From positions 12,254-76,253 of the forward strand of contig JBNKMS010000021.1 in NCBI GenBank assembly GCA_050293315.1: a stretch of 64,000 nucleotides of DNA. Reading direction: 5' to 3'. This DNA comes from CBFDBF01 sp050293315 (GTDB lineage Bacteria > Pseudomonadota > Gammaproteobacteria > Chromatiales > Chromatiaceae). Below, one piece after another: positions 52,473 to 61,212 of the stretch. Below the pieces are notes generated by a model. The model searched no databases and had not been told where the DNA came from. It was given only the letters and a program-made list of their open reading frames with translations. Position 1 is the first letter of the stretch, and each line of letters begins with the position of its first letter. A program made the translations under genes and the position numbers.

Positions 52473-54173
52473 TCAGTATTGATATTCAAATGCTCCAATA
52501 TCAGGCAGCTTATTAATTTTATTCCCGATAATATCCTTATACCTCTCAACCAATAGACCTTGATCGATTGCTGGTGATTTATTTGTCAACATAAAATCTG
52601 TTAAATGCGAAAAGGAACCGGATCGATTAGAAAACAGAGGATCTTGAATTATTGAATTTATATCTGGTTTTCCATATCTTGTTGATAGATGCCGCCAATC
52701 ATTGAAGTAAAAACCATTATTTTTTACGAAAAACAACTTCTCATTGGTAGGATAATAAATATTATGATCAAAATACATATTTATATCTTTACTGCCTGTT
52801 TTCAAGTACACATGATATTTTTCAGAGTTATATACTATATTATTATAAAATTTTAGATGTGCGCCGATGCCATTATAATTTCTCGCACTCTCAATCCCAA
52901 TGCCGCAGTGATAAATAACATTATTATATATCTGTTGCGCATCCTCAAACTGGAACCTCAATCCTACTGGTGAGTTAATGATAATGTTGTTGTAGAATTT
53001 ATTATCATTCTTATCAGACAATGAATCATTATTTGAAGCAGTTGCAATCCCATATCCTGTCGCGCCCCCCAAAGTGTGAAGATTTTTCACAAAATTATTT
53101 CGTATAATTGATTTTGTAAGCACTTGCTCAGTATAAGCGTAAAGAACTATCCCTGATCCACTATATTCAATTACATTACCATCAACCAGGCCATTACGAC
53201 CTCCTTGTATTCCAATTGCATGAGCATCTTGATTATGATTTACTTTTCGCACCCCGATATGATGTATGTGATTATCTTTATACACGTAGTTATTGGTAGT
53301 TTTATTTATTTCGTCTTTCGTTTGCCAGTCTTGTTGAATGTTGTAAATTCCATTACCAGCCCAGCTTAACTCACAATTAATCACTTTTATATGATCATTC
53401 TCCCCAACAAAAGTTAACAAGGAATGCATACCATAGCTCATCTTACAATTTACCCAATTTACATGCGATAATTTAGCGCTACGTTCAATTCTCCCAGGGT
53501 TATATAATGTAATATTTTTAAATGTTACATAGCTTAATTTCTTAATGTTAAAATTATATCCCCACCAATTAACATATATTCTTCCTGCAGGTGATTTATT
53601 ATCGATCGAGTGTACGTACAATTTAGATTCTTTTTTATAATCCTTACTGTAATGTGAACCTCTTATTTTCCTAAGATCATCTATGCTCTCCGCTTTATGC
53701 AAAACAATATGCGAATCACTTACAGGTACTCCAATATCTTGAAATATCCAATCACCACCCCAAATCCCTCCGATTAATTTAATACTCCAGACCCCACCTC
53801 CTTCATCATTCCATTCATCATAGACGAGCCTACCTGCCCCCCAAATAACCCCATCATTAGATAAACAATCACCCCGAATATTAATGCGCTTATCTTCACT
53901 TTCACCAGAAATAATATCAATGCCTTTTTTTGAGTATGAGTACTTATCTTCAATATCATAAACATGAAGACCACAGACATATAAGTTATCTCCAGGGGAT
54001 ACTCCGCCAGCACCCCATTTAACGCTAAGTAATCCATCCCATGCATCCACGTAACTCGTTCCATCATTAGAACCTTGCGCTTTTCCTTCAGGCAGGACAA
54101 ACCAATCTTTTGACCATGCATTAGTACTACTGAATAAGATGATTAGTGCAATTATGTTAGGAAGCATTCTCAT
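52473..54173 (-). CDS. Secreted right-handed parallel beta-helix protein
   Basis: 566 residues. A signal peptide (LPNIIALIILFSSTNAWSKD) is followed by a repeated strand-turn pattern rich in Asn and Ile, for example HIKVINCELSWAGNGIYNIQ, VDGNVIEYSGSGIVLYAY, and FYNNIIINSPVGLRFQFEDA, typical of pectate-lyase or NosD-like beta-helices. These fold into long rods that bind, cleave or epimerise polysaccharide. Active-site residues cannot be assigned. Position in the EPS locus suggests the locus polysaccharide as substrate. Confidence 0.82.
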   Translation of the reverse strand: MRMLPNIIALIILFSSTNAWSKDWFVLPEGKAQGSNDGTSYVDAWDGLLSVKWGAGGVSPGDNLYVCGLHVYDIEDKYSYSKKGIDIISGESEDKRINIRGDCLSNDGVIWGAGRLVYDEWNDEGGGVWSIKLIGGIWGGDWIFQDIGVPVSDSHIVLHKAESIDDLRKIRGSHYSKDYKKESKLYVHSIDNKSPAGRIYVNWWGYNFNIKKLSYVTFKNITLYNPGRIERSAKLSHVNWVNCKMSYGMHSLLTFVGENDHIKVINCELSWAGNGIYNIQQDWQTKDEINKTTNNYVYKDNHIHHIGVRKVNHNQDAHAIGIQGGRNGLVDGNVIEYSGSGIVLYAYTEQVLTKSIIRNNFVKNLHTLGGATGYGIATASNNDSLSDKNDNKFYNNIIINSPVGLRFQFEDAQQIYNNVIYHCGIGIESARNYNGIGAHLKFYNNIVYNSEKYHVYLKTGSKDINMYFDHNIYYPTNEKLFFVKNNGFYFNDWRHLSTRYGKPDINSIIQDPLFSNRSGSFSHLTDFMLTNKSPAIDQGLLVERYKDIIGNKINKLPDIGAFEYQY

Positions 54174-54235
54174 TTCTACATGATATTCCTTCGCTATGAC
54201 TTACCCAGTAATATTGAGTCACCTCAACCCAATAC

Positions 54236-55354
54236 TCACGAATCAGATGCTACTCTTTCCAACAAGCCCAACAACCTCTCGGCTGCCCTGCCATCCCACA
54301 TCTCGGGCAGTTTCATTGCAGATTGCACCTTATCCGTCACCGCTCTGGTCGCTACCATGATCCGCTCAGGTGACGACCCAACCAGCACATTTGTCCCTTC
54401 ATCAATTGTTATCGGCCGCTCCGTATTCTCCCGGATAGTAATACATGGAATTCCCAACGCTGTCGTCTCTTCCTGTATTCCTCCACTATCGGTCAAAACT
54501 ACCTTGGCATCCTTGAATAGATTTAGGAAGTCCATATAGGGCATTGGTTCTGTCAATACTATTGTGTCAGGCGGCTGGATACTGAATGTGTCTAGGTTCT
54601 TCCTGGTACGAGGATGAATTGGGAAAATAAGCGGCAGCTCCTTGCTTATCTCTGCCAACGCCTGGATGATTCCTGTAAGTATGCTCTTGTCATCTACATT
54701 AGATGGTCGATGCAGGGTTACAACACCATATTCATGATATTGTTGCTTTATTGCTGTTGATGCCAGCGCGCTACTGTCAACCGCTTTTAGTTGCTCTATT
54801 TGATAAAAGAGATTATCTATCATCACGTTACCGATAAAGAAGATAGAATCATCTGGTTTACCCTCTGCCCGAAGGTTTTCCACACCGCTATTCTCGGTAA
54901 CAAAGAAGTAGTCCGTAATAGAGTCTGTAACAATACGGTTGATCTCTTCCGGCATATCCATGTCGCCGCTGCGTAACCCAGCCTCTACATGGATTACCTT
55001 TTTGCCTAGTTTTTTAGCAACAATGGAACAGGCAAGAGTGGAGTTAACATCACCTACCACCAGTACAAGATCTGGATCTTGCTCCAGGCAGACCGTCTCA
55101 TAGCGAGTCATGATATTGGCGGTCTGTACTGCGTGTGAGCCACTCCCCACCTCTAGATGATAATCTGGCGCCGGGATACCAAGCTCATCAAAAAAGACAT
55201 CGCTCATCGCCTTGTCGTAGTGTTGGCCGGTGTGAATCAGCTGATAATCTAAGCTATCAGGATATTTTTTAAATGCCCGAATGATCGGGGCAATCTTCAT
55301 AAAATTGGGGCGTGCACCGGCGATTATATGGATGAGGGTACGGTTATTACTCAT
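54236..55354 (-). CDS. wecB: Non-hydrolysing UDP-N-acetylglucosamine 2-epimerase
   Basis: 372 residues from the ATG at 55354 (MSNNRTLIHIIAGARPNFMK); the frame extends upstream to 55441 but that part encodes repeat-like GC-rich sequence. Signatures: GARPNFMKIAPIIRAF, HVEAGLRSGDMDMPEEINRI, and LTDSGGIQEETTALGIPCIT with RENTERPITIDEGTNVLVG. It interconverts UDP-GlcNAc and UDP-ManNAc in the cytoplasm, supplying the donor for the TagA/WecG-type enzyme at 37.5 kb. Its GC content is closer to the flanks than to the AT-rich block after it. Confidence 0.95.
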   Translation of the reverse strand: MSNNRTLIHIIAGARPNFMKIAPIIRAFKKYPDSLDYQLIHTGQHYDKAMSDVFFDELGIPAPDYHLEVGSGSHAVQTANIMTRYETVCLEQDPDLVLVVGDVNSTLACSIVAKKLGKKVIHVEAGLRSGDMDMPEEINRIVTDSITDYFFVTENSGVENLRAEGKPDDSIFFIGNVMIDNLFYQIEQLKAVDSSALASTAIKQQYHEYGVVTLHRPSNVDDKSILTGIIQALAEISKELPLIFPIHPRTRKNLDTFSIQPPDTIVLTEPMPYMDFLNLFKDAKVVLTDSGGIQEETTALGIPCITIRENTERPITIDEGTNVLVGSSPERIMVATRAVTDKVQSAMKLPEMWDGRAAERLLGLLERVASDS

Positions 55355-55444
55355 TTGATGGTTTCTCTGATTATATATTTTTACAGCAATTGTTTTTGAC
55401 TCCCCCCCCCTGCCTCCCCCACTAGTGGGGGAGGAAATCACACC

Positions 55445-56344
55445 CTATAGCTCTTTTGGCCCGATATAGACGCCCTTCTTGCTCAGTTGCTGCCTAATCC
55501 TCGCGGCCTCGGTATCCTCTTCGGTACGCATTGGGAAGATACCCCCCTGTTGTTTGTCCTTGATCACATCCATGACCAGCTCCGCATTTACCCTCTGTTT
55601 GTTTTCCGCAAAGGCGTATACCAGGGCGAAATCGCATATGGTGTTGATAAGGCGAGGCACACCGCGGCTGTAGTAGTGGATGATAGCGCAGGCATCTTTG
55701 GTAAACAGATTTTTGTCGCCCTCGACATGCTCCAATCGAAACTGGATATAGGCCATGGTCTCATCCGCCTTCAGGCGCTTGATGTGGTAATCCACCGACA
55801 CCCTCTGGGCCAGCTGTCGCAGCTCCGGGCGCTGCATGGTCTCTAGCAGCTCCGGTTGCCCCACCAGGATCAGTTGCAGCACCATATGTCTGCCGCTATT
55901 GATATTGGAGAGCATGCGTAGCTCTTCCAGGGTTGCGGCATCAAAATTCTGGGCCTCATCAATGATCAACACAGTGCGCTTGTTCTGTGCATACTGTTCA
56001 ATCAGAAAGTCGCTGAATAGATGATATAGCTCGGTCTTGCTCTTATTACGATAGTCCAGGTCGTAGGCCATCAATACCCACTCCAACAGCTCACCGAACG
56101 AGCTGTGGGTGTTGGAAATCAGGCCTACGGTGACATCGTCACCCAGATGATCCAGCACATGCCGTATCAGCGTGGTCTTGCCGGCCCCTACCTCGCCGCT
56201 GATTACGGTGATACCGACCTCGCTGGTTACACCATAGTTGAGCATAGCCAACGCCTTGCTGTGGATCTTCCCCAGATAGAGGAAAGATGGATCAGGCGTC
56301 AGCGAGAACGGCCTCTCGGTTAGTCCAAAGTGTGATTCGTACAT
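55445..56344 (-). CDS. ExeA-like AAA ATPase of the EPS/exosortase system
   Basis: 299 residues. The opening YESHFGLTERPFSLTPDPSF with LYLGKIHSKALAMLNYG is the hallmark of the PEP-CTERM-locus ATPase and its GspA/ExeA relatives. Walker A GEVGAGKTTLI at 50-60, Walker B VLIIDEAQN (Asp129, Glu130), and sensor region LILVGQPELLETM follow. The role, probably in assembly of the export machinery or in kinase control, is not established. The start codon directly adjoins the kinase stop (56345), so the two are translationally coupled. Confidence 0.92.
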   Translation of the reverse strand: MYESHFGLTERPFSLTPDPSFLYLGKIHSKALAMLNYGVTSEVGITVISGEVGAGKTTLIRHVLDHLGDDVTVGLISNTHSSFGELLEWVLMAYDLDYRNKSKTELYHLFSDFLIEQYAQNKRTVLIIDEAQNFDAATLEELRMLSNINSGRHMVLQLILVGQPELLETMQRPELRQLAQRVSVDYHIKRLKADETMAYIQFRLEHVEGDKNLFTKDACAIIHYYSRGVPRLINTICDFALVYAFAENKQRVNAELVMDVIKDKQQGGIFPMRTEEDTEAARIRQQLSKKGVYIGPKEL

Positions 56345-57169
56345 TTAATATGGTGACTGCGTGGCTCTATGGGCCTTGTTGTAGACAGTTCCCAACAGAT
56401 TGGAGTTCTCCAGTAGATGCAGGCACTGTTTTATCTCACCTGGGGTATTCACCCCATCCTCGACCACTAATAGAGTTGACTGCACCTGGGGCAGAAACGT
56501 CAGTGCATCATCGATACGCAGTAGTGGCGGCAGATCAAAGATAATTATCCGCGAGCTGTAACGGTCACGAATATCTTTTACCAGGCGGGCCATCCTGTCG
56601 GTAGAGATCAGCTCAGATGACTGCTTGACCGGCTGTCCCGCAGGCAGCAGTACCAGTCGCTCCATATCTGGATTAATCAGAAGAGATGGCAGCTCGATTG
56701 TGTCATCATTGAGATAGTCAGAGAGACCGAACTCCGGCTCAAATCCAAAGTAGCTATGGATGGATGGGCGACGCAGGTCCAGATCTACCAGCAGGACGGT
56801 GTAGTTTTTGTCCATTGCCAGGCTCATGGCGAGGTTGGCGGCGATCATCGACTTACCGCTCCCCTTGTCCGGACTGGTGATTGCCATGGTGTTGATACCG
56901 TCTTGCTGCATCTTGAACAGTACCTTTGTCCGCAATACCCGGAATACGTCCGCCAACGGCTCGCCCTTGACCCCGGCCACCAGGCGGTTCATACGCAGCA
57001 CATCCTGCGGTACCGGGATGGTGCGGGTCTGGGAGTACTCTATGCCCTCTGGGCTGACCTCTCTGCCAGGGGCAGCTCGGCGCCTCGCGCCACTCCGTGA
57101 CGGCTGGCTTCCTGCAACCTTGCGGCGCTGCTCTTCTGCTTTGTTCAGGGCCTGTTGAATTCTGTCCAT
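56345..57169 (-). CDS. CpsD/CapB-type tyrosine autokinase of the EPS locus
   Basis: 274 residues. BY-kinase ATPase domain with Walker A SPDKGSGKSM (about 99-108), the A' motif VLLVDLDLRRPSIHSYFG, and Walker B SRIIIFDLPPLLRIDDAL. The N-terminal MDRIQQALNKAEEQRRK helix is a feature of PEP-CTERM-locus kinases. The C-terminus (NKAHRATQSPY) has only a single terminal tyrosine, not the Tyr cluster normally autophosphorylated. It should work with the Wzz-like protein at 58-60 kb to control chain length. Confidence 0.9.
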   Translation of the reverse strand: MDRIQQALNKAEEQRRKVAGSQPSRSGARRRAAPGREVSPEGIEYSQTRTIPVPQDVLRMNRLVAGVKGEPLADVFRVLRTKVLFKMQQDGINTMAITSPDKGSGKSMIAANLAMSLAMDKNYTVLLVDLDLRRPSIHSYFGFEPEFGLSDYLNDDTIELPSLLINPDMERLVLLPAGQPVKQSSELISTDRMARLVKDIRDRYSSRIIIFDLPPLLRIDDALTFLPQVQSTLLVVEDGVNTPGEIKQCLHLLENSNLLGTVYNKAHRATQSPY

Positions 57170-57414
57170 ATTTATTTCTCTATCTGTTCAGTAATTTTTC
57201 AATTATAGCTGTTAGGGAGTGTATCCTTTGCTTCATCCCCTCACCCTGTCCCTCCCCCTGAGGGGGAGGGGACCGTATTTTCAACTCCTGCTACCTACTC
57301 CCTCTCCCTAGCCATCCCCCTGAGGGGGAGGGAACCGTATTTTCAATTCCTGCCACCCACTCCCTCACCCTATCACTTCTCCATAGGGAGAGGGGGCCAT
57401 ATTTTCAACTCTTA
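57170..57414. repeat. GC-rich ccctccccctgaggggg repeat array (family C)
   Basis: Four loosely repeated units of about 60 bases, each of the form ctccctcaccctgtccctcc...gaggggaccgtattttcaac, downstream of the DUF559 gene and upstream of the kinase gene. Related units lie at 57485-57541, 57880-57911, 57995-58060, 35366-35402 and 35679-35780. The arms ccctccccct / agggggaggg can pair as hairpins. Confidence 0.75.
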
Positions 57415-57945
57415 CTACCTACCCACCTTGTGGGGGAGGGGACGATCTTTACAATTCCCACTGCCTCTATCTACTCCCTCCACTCCCTCTCCCTCCGGGA
57501 CCTCGGTACCCCCTTGAGGGGTGGAGGGTTGGGGTGAGGGGGTCTCAATCAACGCCCGTTCGATTTGTTCCAATACAACTGGAAGCTCACACAATATCTC
57601 ATGATTCCAGAAACGCATCACTCTATAGCCTATCTTTTGAAGTCTTTGAGTGCGCAGTGCATCGTACTCCATATTTTCAACATGCTGCCCACCATCGGCC
57701 TCAATAATCAAGCGTGCCTCTAGACACAAGAAATCAACAATATAAGGCTCAATCACCACTTGACGATTAAACTTGTAGCCATTCATCCTGCGTCCACGCA
57801 GATGTTGCCACAGTATTTTTTCTGCATCACTTGCGTGTCGGCGCAACATACGGGATCTTAATAACCATGTTATTGATCCCCTCTCCCTAGCCCTCCCCCT
57901 GAGGGGGAGGGGATTCTTCGTTTCTGGTTCACCCATATCCGCCAC
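57415..57945 (-). CDS. DUF559 (endonuclease-like) protein embedded in repeats
   Basis: 176 residues from the GTG at 57945, or about 144 from the ATG at 57849. The core (about 33-137) matches DUF559: LRRHASDAEKILWQHLRG, YKFNRQVVIEPYIVDFLCLE, ARLIIEADGGQHVENMEYDA and LRTQRLQKIGYRVMRFWNHE. The pattern of Asp, Glu-x-Asp-Gly and His resembles Vsr-type endonucleases of the PD-(D/E)xK superfamily; catalytic activity is not proven. The first 32 and last 43 residues are encoded by the surrounding GC-rich repeats. Such genes are often scattered singletons inside repeat tracts; its position between two EPS genes looks like an insertion. Confidence 0.75.
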   Translation of the reverse strand: MADMGEPETKNPLPLRGRARERGSITWLLRSRMLRRHASDAEKILWQHLRGRRMNGYKFNRQVVIEPYIVDFLCLEARLIIEADGGQHVENMEYDALRTQRLQKIGYRVMRFWNHEILCELPVVLEQIERALIETPSPQPSTPQGGTEVPEGEGVEGVDRGSGNCKDRPLPHKVGR

Positions 57946-58116
57946 TCCATTGGCTTTACGCAGCTATTTCTTGAATCCTAATATCCCTTGTTTTGATCCC
58001 CTCACCCTGTCCCTCCACCCCTCAAGGGGGTACCGAGGTCCCTCGGGGAGAGGGGACCGTATTTTCAACTCCTGTTACCTAACCCTCTCCTTGAGAGAGA
58101 GGGGATTAGATGTTCA
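57946..58116. repeat. Family C repeats, inverted copies
   Basis: Contains cctccacccctcaagggggt and accgaggtccctcgggga, the inverse of gacctcggtacccccttgag at 57495-57515 and 35724-35743. Together with the tract at 57415-57545 it frames the DUF559 gene with inverted repeats. Confidence 0.7.
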
Positions 58117-59877
58117 TTAAGATAGACCAAGGCGGCGCATCACCACAAACCAAGTCACATCCAGCGGCTTCACAAAAAAGTGGAACAGTATTATCAGAAT
58201 AGGGATAGCCACTGCGACGCCGATTATGAGCCGCTGCTTTATCTCTTCAAAGCGCTGCCTCTCGGCATCGGTCTCTATATATGGAACCACCGCCAACGGT
58301 GGCGCACCGGTGATATTCATCAGCTCCTGGGTACTGCCAACGGCATCACTCAGCCCCTCTGCTACCGCGACAGTCCCCACCCCACCAGCGATGGAGAATA
58401 TAAAACCGAGGAACAGTATCGCCATACGATTCGGCTTGGCCGGTTTCTCAGGTACGGCTGGCGGCTCGATCAGTGAGAAGCGCTCGCCCTTCTTCTCCCG
58501 CTCCAGCGCCTCGGCCATATCCGCCTGCAGCTGCTTCGCCTTGATCTCCTGGTATTTCGCAGTAATGTTGTCATACTCCCGAACCAGCTCACGGTACTCC
58601 CGCTCCACCTGCGGACTCTTCAATAGCCGCTCTTCAAAATCTACCAGTTTGGTTTTGAGCTCCTCACGCGACTGCTTCAGTGACCCTAGTTCACCCTCGG
58701 CCGCCTCAAGCTCTGTCTGTATCTGGATGTAGGCCGGGTTGTCCGGTTTGGTCTTGGTCGCGGCAAGCTCCTCCTGCTCACCCTCTTTTAACGCCTGGTC
58801 CAGCTCTGCCTGGGTGGCATCTATGGCGCGTTGCAGCTTCTTTACATCGGGGTGCTGCTCAGAGTAGCGCTCCTTCATGGTGACCAGCTCGCCCTTCATC
58901 TCCTTCAGTTTCTTCCGCAACTCTGTCGGATCACCACTGCTGCCAACATCCTCCTCCAGCGCCTTTATCTCCCTCCGCATCTTGATGATATCGGGGTGGG
59001 TATCGGCATAGCGGGTGGATAGGGTGACAAGCTCAGATTTTAGCGCCTTCAGCCTATCCTCAGATCCCAGGATGCGCTGTCCGTCCGCCCCGTAGATGGT
59101 GCTGTTGGGGCTGAGCTGGGCCAACTCTGAACGGAGATAGACGATGCGCTCATCCAGGTTACGTATCTGCGAATCTGTATCACTCAGATCGCGCTCGGCC
59201 CGCTCCATCAGCTGCATATTGAGCTGCTGCAGCTCCGGCAGGTTGTTGATATTGGCCTCCTTAAACTCGGCCAGCCTCTTCTCTGACTCCGCCAACCTCT
59301 TCTGTAGCTTCTCCGACTCCGTCGCCAGAAAACCTGAGGTCTCTACCGCCGACTCGGTTCTCCGCTTTAGGTTCTCATTCAGATAGAGCGACACCAGCTC
59401 ATTCGCAACCTTCTGTGCCTTGCTCGGGCTCTCGTGGCTAAACGAAAGCTTGAAGGCGATTGTGGCGGTGGTAGGACGGCCGCTGCGTGGGTCCACCACG
59501 TCTGCGCTAACCATCTCCAGCCCGATATCATCTCGCATCTCTGCTGCAAGTGTGGCGATACTAGTATTCTCACGCTCATCTTTATAGAGCTTGTACTGGT
59601 CGATGATCTTGCCAAGGTTTTTAGTGGTCATCACCCGCTGGTTGATTATCTGGATACGCTCACCAGCATACGACGTAACGGTGGAGCGCACCAGATCTGC
59701 CGGGATCTCCTGCTGCTCAATCAGGATGGTGGCCTCGGATCTGTAGACCGAAGGCAGTCCAACGGCCAGCAATATACTCAGCAGCATAATCACCAGCGCC
59801 GGGATAATGAGCTGCTTTTTTCTTCTTGTCAGGATGGCCAGATAGTCGCCAAGTCCCTTGATATCTTCCTCTTCCAT
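58117..59877 (-). CDS. Wzz/GumC-type polysaccharide chain-length determinant (PEP-CTERM-locus family)
   Basis: 586 residues. The N-terminal membrane helix LIIPALVIMLLSILLAVGLP at about 23-42 precedes the Wzz domain (SEATILIEQQEIPADLVRS). A long coiled-coil region (about 180-470) follows, then the proline-rich segment ERFSLIEPPAVPEKPAKPNR and a second helix (MAILFLGFIFSIAGGVGTVA). A third hydrophobic stretch near the C-terminus (LIIGVAVAIPILIILFHFFV) is present. The coiled coil contains an internal duplication: about 274-310 and 321-358. It sets polymer length together with the kinase and polymerase. Confidence 0.93.
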   Translation of the reverse strand: MEEEDIKGLGDYLAILTRRKKQLIIPALVIMLLSILLAVGLPSVYRSEATILIEQQEIPADLVRSTVTSYAGERIQIINQRVMTTKNLGKIIDQYKLYKDERENTSIATLAAEMRDDIGLEMVSADVVDPRSGRPTTATIAFKLSFSHESPSKAQKVANELVSLYLNENLKRRTESAVETSGFLATESEKLQKRLAESEKRLAEFKEANINNLPELQQLNMQLMERAERDLSDTDSQIRNLDERIVYLRSELAQLSPNSTIYGADGQRILGSEDRLKALKSELVTLSTRYADTHPDIIKMRREIKALEEDVGSSGDPTELRKKLKEMKGELVTMKERYSEQHPDVKKLQRAIDATQAELDQALKEGEQEELAATKTKPDNPAYIQIQTELEAAEGELGSLKQSREELKTKLVDFEERLLKSPQVEREYRELVREYDNITAKYQEIKAKQLQADMAEALEREKKGERFSLIEPPAVPEKPAKPNRMAILFLGFIFSIAGGVGTVAVAEGLSDAVGSTQELMNITGAPPLAVVPYIETDAERQRFEEIKQRLIIGVAVAIPILIILFHFFVKPLDVTWFVVMRRLGLS

Positions 59878-60024
59878 TCTGTTCAGTACCGGTTAATAGT
59901 TAATCAATATATTCAATACATGCTACCGCAAGCGGAGACTACCGCCATTCTATACCAAATCCCTATATATAATTAAGGAATCTCTATCTATCCCCTCCCC
60001 ACTAGTGGGGGGAAGAATTGGAGA

Positions 60025-61212
60025 CTAAAACTCCTGCCACCCTTTTACGCTCTCACGCGGCCACGTGTATTGGACATTGAAGAAGATCGCGTTCGAGCGC
60101 GCGATCCCCGTATCCAGTGACGTATACTCCTGTGCCCGATAGCGGTAACTAGTGGAGAGGGTCCACCAGCGGGTGGCCTTCCAGCTCAACCTCGGCTCAA
60201 AGGTGACATAGCGACGGTCATCGCCATCACTGCTCCTGCCTCCACCACTACTGTTTTGCACCAGGCTGGCGTCAATGCCGAGTGTAGTGCGGGGTGACAG
60301 TTTTCTACTGTAGCCTATCCCCAGCTTCGTGCTGTGCAACATACCGTCTCCGCTTGGACTCTCTGACATACTCAGGGTTCCGCGTAGGGAGGATATCTCC
60401 CATCTCTTCTGCAGACTTAGATCAAGAGTCAGACCTGTGTCGCTGGTCGACTCCGCCACGTCTGATTTTGAGCTGCTGCGCTCAAACCCTAAAGAGAGAT
60501 TGGTGCTCAATGTCTCCGAGAGCTGGCTGGCAAACCCGAAGCGCAGGCCGCGGGTGTCATACTCCAGGCCCGTCCTGTCTGACTCATAGGCGGAGGCAAC
60601 AGCGGTCACACTGGCCTGACTCAGCTCGCTCAGCCGGTACGTCAGGGCCGCATATAGGGTGTCATAGCGGTAATCGGATAGCCCCATCTGCTCGGCGTCT
60701 TTATAGGAGACGTCGCTGTAGCTATAACCCAATTGAGTGGAGGCGCGCTCGGTAAGATCGTAACTCCAGGATGGACTGAAACTCTTTTTGATCCGGCGCT
60801 TGTTCTGCTGTACATATCCGGTGGTCTCCAGCTCACTGGTGAGGGTGCTATCCACCTCGTAGGCGCCATTTAGTCGCAACAGACTGCGGTTCAGCTTGTA
60901 TGCAGAGTCCAGTTTTAGCAGCTGGCCACTGTTGTCCTTATCGCTGTTATCTCTGTAGTGGCTGTCATCGAGGCGCAAGGTGAATTTGACATCACTCACC
61001 TCGGTACGAAAACCGAAGGCGGCATCGGCATTGAGGTAACGAACCAGATCATCATCTTCGTTATCTACAGAGAGATTAATATTGTCGTCATAGCGCAGAC
61101 GCATGGAGACCGATGGCTCGAAGAACCACCTCTCTGCGGACGCCGTAGTAGAGAAAAGAAGCCCGCAGAATATAAGAAAAGACCAAATAAAGTTAAGGGA
61201 CAACGACCACAT
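60025..61212 (-). CDS. Outer-membrane beta-barrel protein of the EPS locus
   Basis: 395 residues from the ATG at 61212 (frame also open to 61254); the start overlaps the end of the export gene by 20 bases, indicating coupling. Signal peptide WSFLIFCGLLFSTTASA, then alternating strands such as WFFEPSVSMRLRYDDNINLS, SPSWSYDLTERASTQLGYSY and LSWKATRWWTLSTSYRYRAQ, ending in the aromatic C-terminus GWQEF expected for Bam-inserted barrels. It corresponds to the barrel protein associated with PEP-CTERM/exosortase EPS loci and may form the export pore with the Wza-like protein. Confidence 0.85.
   Translation of the reverse strand: MWSLSLNFIWSFLIFCGLLFSTTASAERWFFEPSVSMRLRYDDNINLSVDNEDDDLVRYLNADAAFGFRTEVSDVKFTLRLDDSHYRDNSDKDNSGQLLKLDSAYKLNRSLLRLNGAYEVDSTLTSELETTGYVQQNKRRIKKSFSPSWSYDLTERASTQLGYSYSDVSYKDAEQMGLSDYRYDTLYAALTYRLSELSQASVTAVASAYESDRTGLEYDTRGLRFGFASQLSETLSTNLSLGFERSSSKSDVAESTSDTGLTLDLSLQKRWEISSLRGTLSMSESPSGDGMLHSTKLGIGYSRKLSPRTTLGIDASLVQNSSGGGRSSDGDDRRYVTFEPRLSWKATRWWTLSTSYRYRAQEYTSLDTGIARSNAIFFNVQYTWPRESVKGWQEF

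Noticed and set aside
54236..55441. Upstream start of the UDP-GlcNAc epimerase at 55441
   Set aside because: The additional 29 residues come from a GC-rich intergenic repeat and the family normally starts near MSNNRTLIHIIAGARPN.
57230..58060. GC-rich repeats considered as a CRISPR array
   Set aside because: Units differ in length and sequence, there are no unique equal-size spacers, and no cas genes are present.
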